Part shown: piece by piece, positions 25,081 to 33,484 of the stretch | Layout of the letters: the number at the start of each line of letters is the position of its first letter | Position numbering within the stretch: the first letter of the stretch is position 1 | From: Bacillus methanolicus | GTDB lineage: Bacteria; Bacillota; Bacilli; Bacillales; Cytobacillaceae | Direction of reading: 5' to 3' | Length of the DNA: 64,000 bases | Assembly (NCBI RefSeq): GCF_008764295.1 | Contig: NZ_VTQX01000014.1 | Span: 1-64,000, forward strand | The notes under the pieces: model-generated | Database searches by the model: none | What the model was told of the DNA's origin: nothing | The model's input: the letters and a program-made list of their open reading frames with translations, nothing else | Made by a program: the position numbers and the translations under genes

Positions 25081-25459
25081 ATTTTTCTTTAGGCTTTTCA
25101 TCGAGAATCTTTCGCAATTCCTTAATATCATCATCTGTAAGAGATTCTTCCTCAATAAATTGAACAAGCATCGATTTAACAGCTCCACCGTATATCCTTT
25201 TTACAAATGATTCCGTTTCAGCACGTTGGCATTCATCTTGAGAATATAAAGGATAAAAAGTGTATACTTTTTGATTTCGATTGACTCCTACGACGTTTTT
25301 ATGAACGAGACGATCTAAAAGGGTGCGAATCGTCTTAGGCTTCCAATCAGTTGTTTCTTGAAGAGAAGCAATGACTTCGTTGGCAGTTAGTGGTGATTTA
25401 TGCCAAAGAATATTCATTACCTCCCATTCTGATTCTGAAATGTTGGGAATATTCTTCAC
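25079..25459 (-). CDS. blaI: BlaI/MecI-type penicillinase repressor
   Basis: A 126-aa winged-helix repressor of the BlaI/MecI/CopY family. The N-terminal KNIPNISESEWEVMNILW, the recognition helix KPKTIRTLLDRLVHK and the C-terminal dimerisation tail with FIEEESLTDDDIKELRKIL are typical, and the family's cleavage region lies near the C-terminal third. In the absence of beta-lactams it sits on TACAnnTGTA operators; on induction BlaR1 triggers its cleavage. GTG 25459 follows AGGAGG at 7 bases and restores the usual MK-IP start. It lies about 30 bases after blaR1. Three matching operators lie in the divergent promoter at 27360-27411. Confidence 0.93.
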   Translation of the reverse strand: MKNIPNISESEWEVMNILWHKSPLTANEVIASLQETTDWKPKTIRTLLDRLVHKNVVGVNRNQKVYTFYPLYSQDECQRAETESFVKRIYGGAVKSMLVQFIEEESLTDDDIKELRKILDEKPKEK

Positions 25460-25488
25460 CAACAATCCTCCTCCTCATCAATAAATCT

Positions 25489-27255
25489 TTAATATATGCC
25501 TTTATCTGCTAAGATCGATAAGGCAATTTCTGCAGCTTTGCTCCCAGCAGCGTTTCCTTGATTTTCAATATAACTTGCGAAGAAGAAAGTATTGTCCTCC
25601 GTTTCAACATATCCAATGAACCATCCTCTAATGTTTACCCCGTTTACATTTCCTGTTCCTGTTTTGCCTGAGAGAACCCGCCCAGGTTTTTCCTCCAAAC
25701 GGAGAGCGTCCTTAACTGTATTGACGTTATCTTCATTAAAGGAAAAATGATTTGTATAGAAATCGTGAAGAACGTTGACTTGTTCAAGAGGAGAAATCTT
25801 TAGAGAAGATTCAAGCCAAAATGAATCAATTCCTCCAGATATATTTTCATTTCCATAACCCAGCTTTTTTAAAAAGGTTTCGATCGTTTCAAGACTATTT
25901 TCTTTATCTAACTGTTGAAAATACCAATTGACAGAATTTTTTAAGGCAGACTCTAAATCTTGATTCATATTCCATGCTGGATAGGGGTTTTCCTTTCCGT
26001 CCCATCTAAGGGTGGAAGAGTGCCGTGTAATGATATTAGATTCTAAGGCAATTAAACCACTATAAATTTTATAAGTGGAGTCTGGCGATACTCTTAATGA
26101 ACTTTTATCCTCGTTGTATATGCGGTACTGATCTTTATTTTGATCGTATAAAACAAAGCTTCCTTCAAAGCCTGAAAAATATTTACTTAAATCTTCATAT
26201 ACCGTTTTATCCTCGATGTTATAGTAGCGATTGTTTTCCTCAGCAAAAACAGAAATGAACGGTAATTGAGTTGCGAGCACTATACTTATGAAGCTAAAGA
26301 TGAAAAAGCTTTTCCACTTTGAGCATTTAGATTGCGGTGAATAGGAGGCTATTTGTTCTATTCTCTTTTTCATCTGCTCCTTGGAGCCGTTTAAAAGGGT
26401 TGCCAAAGTAAATTTTCTTTTGAACATACCTTTATCGATAAAATTGATAAGCGTGTATCCATAATCACGGTGATCATCTGATTCCAATGATTGTAGAACA
26501 GCCATATCGCAAGCAATTTCACGATCAAGACGCATCTTTTTGAATGCCAACCAGACGAGTGGATTGAACCAATAAACAATTTGAAAAGCAATGGAAAAAT
26601 AATTTATTAAAATATCATTGTTTTTAAAATGATTTAGCTCATGTAAAAAAATATGTTCCATTTCCTTCTTCGATAGCTGAAAAGAGGAAGGTAAGACAAC
26701 ATATGTTTGAAAAAGCCCATACATCATGGGTGAAGTAATATGAGGCGACACTACCACTTTAATATTTCTTGATATTCCCAGTCTTTTTTTACAAACTGCA
26801 AAGACTTTTAAAGTCTCCCGATCGGTTAACTGGATCGAATATTTTTTGATGTTTCTAATGGAAAACCATGCTTTTAATGTGACGCAGACAAAAAATAGCA
26901 TTCCGCCAAGCCAGATTGTCGCAAGTACGACATTCAGAAGGGATAAATCAGGCTGATTGACCGTAACTGAAAAATCTTCAATCCAATTGAATGTTTCTCC
27001 CGTTTTATGACCTTCCTGAGCAGTTAAAGAACGTGTCTGAATTTCATTTTCGATCGTTCGAAATTGAAAATGTTCGTTAATGTTAAAGATGTGAAGAGGT
27101 ATAAATGGAATCATTAAAACGATAAAAAGGATGTACCATAGATGATAATGCCATTTAGCAGAAAGATGGTTTTCAAATAATTTTTTCATAACTAAAATGA
27201 CGATGATCGAAAAAGATGAAGCGATAAAACCGATCATTAAATGATTTAAAAACAT
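25489..27255 (-). CDS. blaR1: BlaR1 beta-lactam sensor/signal transducer
   Basis: A 588-aa membrane sensor. The N-terminal half has four transmembrane segments and an M56 zinc protease with HELNH in FLHELNHFKNND. The C-terminal about 250 residues form an extracellular class-D-like penicillin sensor with STYK (SPDSTYKIYSG), SVN (SVNWYF) and KTG (GKTGTGN) motifs. Acylation of the sensor by a beta-lactam activates the protease, leading to loss of BlaI repression. I start it at ATG 27255 with AAGGAGGGA; the longer frame to 27324 runs toward the operators. It reads divergently from the beta-lactamase/PBP operon and in tandem with blaI. Confidence 0.94.
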   Translation of the reverse strand: MFLNHLMIGFIASSFSIIVILVMKKLFENHLSAKWHYHLWYILFIVLMIPFIPLHIFNINEHFQFRTIENEIQTRSLTAQEGHKTGETFNWIEDFSVTVNQPDLSLLNVVLATIWLGGMLFFVCVTLKAWFSIRNIKKYSIQLTDRETLKVFAVCKKRLGISRNIKVVVSPHITSPMMYGLFQTYVVLPSSFQLSKKEMEHIFLHELNHFKNNDILINYFSIAFQIVYWFNPLVWLAFKKMRLDREIACDMAVLQSLESDDHRDYGYTLINFIDKGMFKRKFTLATLLNGSKEQMKKRIEQIASYSPQSKCSKWKSFFIFSFISIVLATQLPFISVFAEENNRYYNIEDKTVYEDLSKYFSGFEGSFVLYDQNKDQYRIYNEDKSSLRVSPDSTYKIYSGLIALESNIITRHSSTLRWDGKENPYPAWNMNQDLESALKNSVNWYFQQLDKENSLETIETFLKKLGYGNENISGGIDSFWLESSLKISPLEQVNVLHDFYTNHFSFNEDNVNTVKDALRLEEKPGRVLSGKTGTGNVNGVNIRGWFIGYVETEDNTFFFASYIENQGNAAGSKAAEIALSILADKGIY

Positions 27256-27347
27256 CCTAATATCCCTCCTTACATGTTTATTCAACATTTGATAATACTC
27301 GAATTCTACCATTCTCCTAATCAATTAGCAATTCGATATATAAAAAA

Positions 27348-27376
27348 TTGACATTATTTGATTACGTATGTAGTAT
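27348..27376 (+). promoter_or_regulatory. Promoter of the beta-lactamase/PBP operon
   Basis: TTGACA (27348-27353) and TAGTAT (27371-27376) are 17 bp apart, with the -10 inside the first two BlaI operators. On the opposite strand a TATAAT (complement of 27372-27377) suits blaR1, so both directions can be blocked by BlaI. Confidence 0.7.
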
Positions 27377-27411
27377 TATACTACAAATGTAGTCAGATTA
27401 CTAATGTAATC
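27360..27411. promoter_or_regulatory. Three BlaI-type operators
   Basis: GATTACGTATGTAGTA (27360-27375), TACTACAAATGTAGTC (27379-27394) and GATTACTAATGTAATC (27396-27411) are dyads with the TAC-N4-GTA core of BlaI/MecI operators. They lie between the divergent blaR1 and beta-lactamase genes and cover both promoters. Confidence 0.88.
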
Positions 27412-27430
27412 GAATAGGGAGGAAATGAAC

Positions 27431-28315
27431 ATGAAGCTTAAAAAACGACTATATAAAGCAATGACATTATTATTCTTTTTCACTGTTATCGCTGGATGCA
27501 GTGAGGAAGAAACAAAAACAGAAGTGGGAGTGGATTCCACAACAGAGCAATTTAAACAGCTTGAAGAAGAATTTGCGGCCCGGTTAGGTGTTTACGTAAT
27601 TGATACGGAAACGAATAGGACGATTACCTATCGGGCCGATGAAAGATTTGCGTATACTTCAACTTTTAAACCATTTGCAGCGGCATTTATTCTGCAAAAG
27701 TCTACTATTAGTGAACTAAACAAATTGAAGACCTTTACGACAAATGATCTTGTTACATACTCACCGATTACAGAAAAGCATGTTCAAACGGGTATGAATT
27801 TATTAGAGATTTCAGAAGCAGCGATTCAATACAGTGACAATACAGCAGGAAACCTTTTGCTTGAGGAGCTCGAGGGACCAAAGGAGTTACAGCAGGCTTT
27901 GAGAAAAATTGGTGATCAAACAACAAGTGTCGATCGTTATGAAACGGAATTAAATGAAGCAACACCTGGTGATTCTAGGGATACGAGTACACCAAGAGCC
28001 CTTGCTAAAAACCTTCAATATGTTGGATTAGATGAATTTCTCTCCGAATCTAAGAAAGATATTTTTCAAGATTGGTTGAAGGGAAATACGACAGGGGATT
28101 CCCTTATTCGGGCTGGAGTTCCCAAGGATTGGGTCGTCGGTGACAAAAGCGGTGCGGGAGGTTATGGAACTCGAAATGACATCGCGATTGTCTGGCCGCC
28201 TGAGCGAAAGCCAATCATTATGGTGATTATGTCGAGCAAAGATGAAGTGGAAGCCACTTACAATGATGAGTTAATTGCTAATACAGCGAAAGTGATCGTC
28301 GAAACACTTAAATAG
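27431..28315 (+). CDS. Class A beta-lactamase (lipoprotein)
   Basis: A 294-aa serine beta-lactamase. The lipobox VIAGCS at the N-terminus predicts a membrane-anchored lipoprotein. Catalytic motifs are STFK (nucleophile Ser, Ambler 70), SDN (130-132), the omega-loop ETELNEA with Glu166, and KSG (234-236) in DKSGAGG. The order and flanks closely resemble B. licheniformis penicillinase BlaP (NTTGDALIRAGVP-like block present). KSG replaces the more common KTG, also seen in several enzymes and not by itself unusual. ATG 27431 follows GGGAGG at 8 bases. It is first in an operon with two penicillin-binding proteins under BlaI control. Confidence 0.95.
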   Translation: MKLKKRLYKAMTLLFFFTVIAGCSEEETKTEVGVDSTTEQFKQLEEEFAARLGVYVIDTETNRTITYRADERFAYTSTFKPFAAAFILQKSTISELNKLKTFTTNDLVTYSPITEKHVQTGMNLLEISEAAIQYSDNTAGNLLLEELEGPKELQQALRKIGDQTTSVDRYETELNEATPGDSRDTSTPRALAKNLQYVGLDEFLSESKKDIFQDWLKGNTTGDSLIRAGVPKDWVVGDKSGAGGYGTRNDIAIVWPPERKPIIMVIMSSKDEVEATYNDELIANTAKVIVETLK

Positions 28316-28330
28316 AAAGAGGTTTGTCAC

Positions 28331-30334
28331 TTGAATAAAAAGAGAAATAAACCTATGAAGAGGATGAATATTTTGTTTTTTGTTGTTTTTGTTCTCTTCT
28401 CCATATTAATTATTCGTCTTGGCGTTGTACAAATTGTGAACGGGGAAGCGTATCTTCATGAATTAGATAAACAAGAATCAACTATCGTTCAATATGAGGT
28501 TCCACGAGGAAAAATATACGATCGGAATCAGCGTTTAATTGTTTATAATACACCTGAACAAGCGATCACCTTTACGCCTCCAAAACATCCGCAACCAGCT
28601 GAACTATTGGATTTGGCCAAGGAACTATCGGCAATGATCAAGATGAACCAAAAGGATATTGAAAAAGTCCGTACTCGGGAATTGAAAGATATTTGGTTGC
28701 TAGAAAATGAAAATGGGGAACAGCTTGTAACAGCAAAAGAATGGCAAGCTTGGAAAAATGGTGACCTTACGGATAAGGAAATATACAACAAAAAGCTTGA
28801 GAGAATTACTGCAAATGATTTAAAAAGCGTTGAAGGCAATACGGCAGCTATTTATCGAAAGCTTTCAAGTGCCATCGCTTTAACACCTGCAATCATAAAA
28901 AACGAAAATGTATCTGATGAAGAGTTTGCTAGAGTAAGTGAAAATTTAGCTCGTTTACCTGGTGTAGATGTAACAACAGATTGGAAAAGAGAAAGCACCT
29001 ATGGAGATACATTTTGGAATATGATTGGTGAAGTGACGACGACAGATGAGGGTCTTCCAGCAGAAAAGGCAGAACAATATAAATCAATGGGGTTTAACCT
29101 CAATGATCGAGTTGGAAAAAGCTATTTAGAAGAGTTATATGATCAAGTATTACAGGGCAATAAACGTCAAATGAAGATTACATCTGCTCAAAGCGGAAAA
29201 GTGATAGATAAGGAGATCGTCGCCGAGGGAGCACTAGGTAAGGACATCGTCCTTACCATAGATATGGAATTTCAAAAACAAGTCGAGAGCATTATGGAGG
29301 AGGAGCTCTTAAAGGCGATACGACAGCCTCATACAGAAACTCTTGATACAGCATTTGTTGTGGCAATGGAACCAAAAACTGGCTATATTCTTGCTATGTC
29401 TGGAAAAGTGTATGACCGAGAGTCAAAGAAGTTTTATGATTATACGCCTGGCACATTTACTTATGCCTTTGAACAAGGTTCTGTGGTCAAACCAGCAACA
29501 TTGCTTGCAGGTTATCAAACAGGTGTACGAAAAATAGGAGAAACGATCTTGGATGAAGTCTTGCATATTAAAGGCTCTGGTACTTTCTCGTCTTATACGG
29601 TAATGAATCGAGTTAATGATTTAAAAGCGCTCGAACGTTCCTCGAATGTGTATATGTGGTTAACAGCAATCGAAATGATGAATGGCAAGTATGTTAAAAA
29701 TGGACCGTTAACGTTTGATCCTGAAAAAATTGAGATGATCCGCTTTTACTTTAATCAATTTGGCTTAGGTGTTCCTACTGGAATCGGCTTTTCAAATGAA
29801 ACTACTGGAATTAAAGGCACGAATCAAAGTACTTTTTTTCAAATTGCGATTGGACAGTTAGACACTTATACACCAATGCAAATAGCCCAATACATTTCAA
29901 CTATTGCAAATGGTGGTTATCGAATGAAACCGTTACTTGTTCAAGAAATAAGAGAACAAGTAGAAAACGATACTTTAGGAAATATTGTTGACAGAATTCA
30001 TCCTGTTGTCTTAAACCGGATTGAAATGGAGGATAAATACATCGAGCGGGTGCAGCAAGGACTTTGGCAGGTAACTCATGGAGCACAAGGAACCGCTAGA
30101 AAATTTTTCCTCAACGAACCTTATGATGCTGCAGGAAAAACAGGAACAGCGGAATCGTTCAAAAATGGTGTGAAAACATGGAATCAATCTTTTGTTGGAT
30201 ATGCCCCATTCGATCAGCCAGAAATTGCGCTCGCCGTCATTGTTCCGCACGCATACAAGGATGGTTATGCTGCCCCGCACAGTACGGCTAACTCGATTAG
30301 TCAAAGAATCTTCCGGGTGTTCTTTAATGAATAA
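28331..30334 (+). CDS. Class B penicillin-binding protein (PBP2A/PbpH-like transpeptidase)
   Basis: A 667-aa peptidoglycan transpeptidase anchored by one N-terminal helix (about residues 14-34). A PBP dimerisation domain (about 55-300, starting VPRGKIYDRN) precedes the transpeptidase domain with SVVK (GSVVKPATLL), SSN (ERSSNVYM) and KTG (GKTGTAES). The sequence resembles Bacillus PbpA/PbpH elongation-type enzymes. TTG 28331 follows AAAGAGGT at 8 bases, 15 bases after the beta-lactamase stop, so it is co-transcribed with it. Placement behind BlaI operators suggests an inducible, possibly low-affinity replacement for a housekeeping PBP; that affinity is inference. Confidence 0.9.
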   Translation: MNKKRNKPMKRMNILFFVVFVLFSILIIRLGVVQIVNGEAYLHELDKQESTIVQYEVPRGKIYDRNQRLIVYNTPEQAITFTPPKHPQPAELLDLAKELSAMIKMNQKDIEKVRTRELKDIWLLENENGEQLVTAKEWQAWKNGDLTDKEIYNKKLERITANDLKSVEGNTAAIYRKLSSAIALTPAIIKNENVSDEEFARVSENLARLPGVDVTTDWKRESTYGDTFWNMIGEVTTTDEGLPAEKAEQYKSMGFNLNDRVGKSYLEELYDQVLQGNKRQMKITSAQSGKVIDKEIVAEGALGKDIVLTIDMEFQKQVESIMEEELLKAIRQPHTETLDTAFVVAMEPKTGYILAMSGKVYDRESKKFYDYTPGTFTYAFEQGSVVKPATLLAGYQTGVRKIGETILDEVLHIKGSGTFSSYTVMNRVNDLKALERSSNVYMWLTAIEMMNGKYVKNGPLTFDPEKIEMIRFYFNQFGLGVPTGIGFSNETTGIKGTNQSTFFQIAIGQLDTYTPMQIAQYISTIANGGYRMKPLLVQEIREQVENDTLGNIVDRIHPVVLNRIEMEDKYIERVQQGLWQVTHGAQGTARKFFLNEPYDAAGKTGTAESFKNGVKTWNQSFVGYAPFDQPEIALAVIVPHAYKDGYAAPHSTANSISQRIFRVFFNE

Positions 30335-30367
30335 TATAAGCGTAGTTATAAGCAGGAGTTGAAAAAG

Positions 30368-32371
30368 ATGAAACGAATTACTTTATGGATGCTCACTTTC
30401 TTCCTCATGTTCATGGCCGGTGGCTGCTCAAAAAAGTTAAGTCCTGAGGACAGCTTTTCCATGTATCTAGAAAGCTGGGAAGAACTGAATTTTGCTAAAA
30501 TGTATCAGCATTTATCCCTAAACGCGAAAGAAAGAATGTCCGAACAACAATTTGTGGAAAGGTATGAGAAGATCTATAACGGAATAGAAGTGAAACAATT
30601 AAAGATTACTGGGCGTTATACGGACACGGAAGAAACGAAAGGAGGGGCAATAACATTGAAATATATGGTCCGTATGACTACAAGTGCTGGGCCGATTGAA
30701 TTTGATCACCAAGCCCAGTTGGTAAAAGAAAAAAGTAATGAAAAACAACAGTGGTTTGTTGATTGGGAGCCCTCTCTTATTTTTCCAATGATGGAGGAGG
30801 GCGATACAGTAGGAGTGAGGACGCTTAAGGCGACAAGAGGAGAGATTTATGATCGACACGGCAGTGGTCTTGCGATCAATGCACCAGCTTATGTAGTGGG
30901 AATAGTGCCAGAAAAGCTTACAGATCGAAAAGAGACTTCGATTGAAGCATTAGCAGACCTGTTAGCAATAACACCTGACGAGATAAAGCAAAAACTAAGC
31001 GCTGACTGGGTTAAGCCAGAATTGTTTGTTCCGATAGTAACACTTCCTTATGGTCAAAAGGATATCGAGCCTTTTTTAACAATACCAGGTGTGATGATCC
31101 AAGAGGAAATGGTACGAACATATCCTTTTGGTCGTGCCACCGCTCATTTAATTGGCTATGTTCGAGAAATCAGCGCGGAACAACTACAAGACTTAGAGAA
31201 GCAAGGCTATTCCGCTGGTGATATTATTGGTAACACAGGATTAGAGAGCATTTATGAAAATAAATTAAGAGGAAAGAATGGAGCCCATATCTATATCCGT
31301 GATAAGGATGGCAACCTAAAAGAAACATTGGCGCAAACAGATGCTGTTGATGGAGAAACGCTTCAGCTGGCACTTGACGCGAACTTACAGTACGAAATTT
31401 ATCAACAACTCGAGGGAGATGCAGGAACATCTGTCGCGGTTGCTCCAAAAACGGGTGCTCTTCTTGCGTTAGTGAGCACTCCAGCATTTGATCCAAACGC
31501 ATTTGTACGTGGCTTATCAACAAAACAGTGGGAAGAATGGAGTCAAAATCCGAAAAACCCATTCTTTAATCGTTTTCTTAACCGAAGCGCCCCCGGTTCT
31601 GTTTTCAAAACAATTACTGCAGCTGCTGGCTTAAAGTTAGGAACGATAGAGCCAAATGAAGGAAAGCAAATTAACGGTCTTCGTTGGTCGAAGGATGAGT
31701 CTTGGGGAGGATATTACGTGACCCGAGTGAAAAATAAGTCTACAGTTAATTTAAGAGATGCTTTCGTCTATTCAGACAATATTTATTTTGCTCAAGAAGC
31801 AATTGAAATGGGAATTGAAAGATTTGTTAATGCGATAACAGAATTCGGCTTTAATGAGGAGCTGAATTTGCCATTTACTATGGCTCCTTCTCAACTATCC
31901 AATGCTGGGATCAATACAGAAGTTCAATTAGCCGATTCCGCCTACGGTCAAGGGGAAATTTTAATGAGCCCTATTCATTTAGCGATGACATACACTCCCG
32001 TCCTCAATGATGGAGATATGCTTTATCCCCTCTTATTAAAAGAGGAAGAACGAAAGATATGGAAAAACAACCTTCTTGATCATGAAACAGTTGAACGAAT
32101 AGATTCATATCTCCTTGATGTTGTGAAAGACCCTAATGGCACTGGTCATGGTGTCTATATTCCTACAAGAGCAATTGCCGGAAAGTCTGGTACAGCCGAA
32201 ATCAAAGCCAGCAAGAGCGACACACAAGGTACTGAAAACGGCTGGTTTGTTGCCTATGATCATGACAAACAAGATCTTTTGATTGCGATGATGATTGAAG
32301 ATGTGAAACAACGAGGAGGCAGCAGTTACGTTGGTAAAAAAGTAAAATCGATTTTTCAATTGCTGCCATAA
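30368..32371 (+). CDS. MecA/PbpC-like penicillin-binding protein
   Basis: A 667-aa lipoprotein (lipobox MAGGCS) with the MecA_N NTF2-like domain (about residues 25-140), a PBP dimerisation domain (about 150-330) and a transpeptidase domain with SVFK (GSVFKTITAAAG), SDN (YSDNIYF) and KSG (GKSGTAE). This domain order, length and the SDN/KSG pair match S. aureus PBP2a (MecA) and B. subtilis PBP3 (PbpC), which resist beta-lactam acylation. ATG 30368 follows AGGAG at 9 bases. It lies 33 bases after the preceding PBP gene in the BlaR1/BlaI-controlled operon, so expression is probably induced by beta-lactams. Confidence 0.92.
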   Translation: MKRITLWMLTFFLMFMAGGCSKKLSPEDSFSMYLESWEELNFAKMYQHLSLNAKERMSEQQFVERYEKIYNGIEVKQLKITGRYTDTEETKGGAITLKYMVRMTTSAGPIEFDHQAQLVKEKSNEKQQWFVDWEPSLIFPMMEEGDTVGVRTLKATRGEIYDRHGSGLAINAPAYVVGIVPEKLTDRKETSIEALADLLAITPDEIKQKLSADWVKPELFVPIVTLPYGQKDIEPFLTIPGVMIQEEMVRTYPFGRATAHLIGYVREISAEQLQDLEKQGYSAGDIIGNTGLESIYENKLRGKNGAHIYIRDKDGNLKETLAQTDAVDGETLQLALDANLQYEIYQQLEGDAGTSVAVAPKTGALLALVSTPAFDPNAFVRGLSTKQWEEWSQNPKNPFFNRFLNRSAPGSVFKTITAAAGLKLGTIEPNEGKQINGLRWSKDESWGGYYVTRVKNKSTVNLRDAFVYSDNIYFAQEAIEMGIERFVNAITEFGFNEELNLPFTMAPSQLSNAGINTEVQLADSAYGQGEILMSPIHLAMTYTPVLNDGDMLYPLLLKEEERKIWKNNLLDHETVERIDSYLLDVVKDPNGTGHGVYIPTRAIAGKSGTAEIKASKSDTQGTENGWFVAYDHDKQDLLIAMMIEDVKQRGGSSYVGKKVKSIFQLLP

Positions 32372-32457
32372 TGACGGTAGTGAACAATTTGATTAGAAGA
32401 GATGTAAAGGAACGAATGGTAACGATTTTGGCAGCTATATAATGAGGAGGTGAGCAA

Positions 32458-33270
32458 TTGAAAAGGAGGAGGTTAAAAACAGGTGACGGCCTTGATGATG
32501 AAGGGTTTATCGTTAGTGACGTTAACTTGAAATTAATTGATGACGTCTATATGCCTTTTATTAGAGAGTCGGTAGAAAAACTTAAAAACAGTTTTTCAAG
32601 AAATTTGCACAGTGTTTATGTTTATGGCAGTGTTGCAGGAGGAGATGCTATCCAATGTAAGTCAGACTTGGATCTTCTTACGGTTTATCAGGAGCAACTG
32701 AGTTCTGATCAGTCGAGCCATTTAAAACTTCTTGCTGAACAATTGTCATACAAAGCTAATTTACTGTTTCGTGAAGTCGGCATTGCTGTCGGATATTACG
32801 ATTATATAATGGATCCGGCAAATTATTATGAGCAGGCATTTCTTAAAGAATTATGTGTTTGTCTATACGGAGAAGATTTAAGACCGCGATTTGGTCCTTA
32901 TAAACTAACACCGGAGATAGCGATAAGTTTTAATGGAGATATTTGCGATGTTTTACAACGGACAATGAGAAGAATAAGTATAGCTTCAGATGAAGAATTT
33001 AAAAGCATCATACAAGGATTTGCCCGCAAACTCATCCGTACGTATTATTCAATGGTCATGGCACGTTCGCAAATATGGTCAACAAGACTAAATGAGCAAT
33101 CAGAAGTGTTTATCCACCATTTTCCTATGAAAGAAGCAAATGTGAGAACGATTCTAAATTGGGCTGGGGGGGCTTCGATAGATCGAAACATCTGCATAAA
33201 ATTATTTAGAGAAGAAGGTCAGTGGCTTTGTGAGAACTTCTTTAATGAAGCCAATAAAACGAATGATTAG
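32458..33270 (+). CDS. Nucleotidyltransferase-domain protein (possible aminoglycoside adenylyltransferase)
   Basis: A 270-aa protein with an N-terminal nucleotidyltransferase fold: VYVYGSVAGGDAIQCKSDLDLL (read as two blocks) carries the GS...D-x-D catalytic motif at about residues 61-80. The C-terminal half is helical with RKLIRTYYSMVMAR. It resembles streptomycin/spectinomycin-type adenylyltransferases in layout, but overall identity to a named drug enzyme is not evident to me. TTG 32458 follows a strong GAGGAGGTGA. It lies 86 bases after the MecA-like gene and before a strong terminator, so it is probably the last gene of the bla operon. Confidence 0.75.
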   Translation: MKRRRLKTGDGLDDEGFIVSDVNLKLIDDVYMPFIRESVEKLKNSFSRNLHSVYVYGSVAGGDAIQCKSDLDLLTVYQEQLSSDQSSHLKLLAEQLSYKANLLFREVGIAVGYYDYIMDPANYYEQAFLKELCVCLYGEDLRPRFGPYKLTPEIAISFNGDICDVLQRTMRRISIASDEEFKSIIQGFARKLIRTYYSMVMARSQIWSTRLNEQSEVFIHHFPMKEANVRTILNWAGGASIDRNICIKLFREEGQWLCENFFNEANKTND

Positions 33271-33289
33271 GATTAGCACTATATAATAG

Positions 33290-33329
33290 AAAAGAGTAGT
33301 ATTTGACGTGATCAAATACTACTCTTTTT
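33290..33329 (+). terminator. Terminator of the bla/PBP operon
   Basis: A stem of about 17 bp (AAAAGAGTAGTATTTGA at 33290-33306 with its complement from 33312), ending in T residues. Confidence 0.92.
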
Positions 33330-33484
33330 GCATCATAAATCATTGAAAAAAATACGTGATTATGGTAAATTTATATAGATATTCATTGTGTATTTTAAAA
33401 TTAACAAAACTACCCTATTTTAATTATACAATGTGGGTAATTTATTCGTCAACCCTTTTAAAAACTTTTTTAGGAGTGTTTTTT

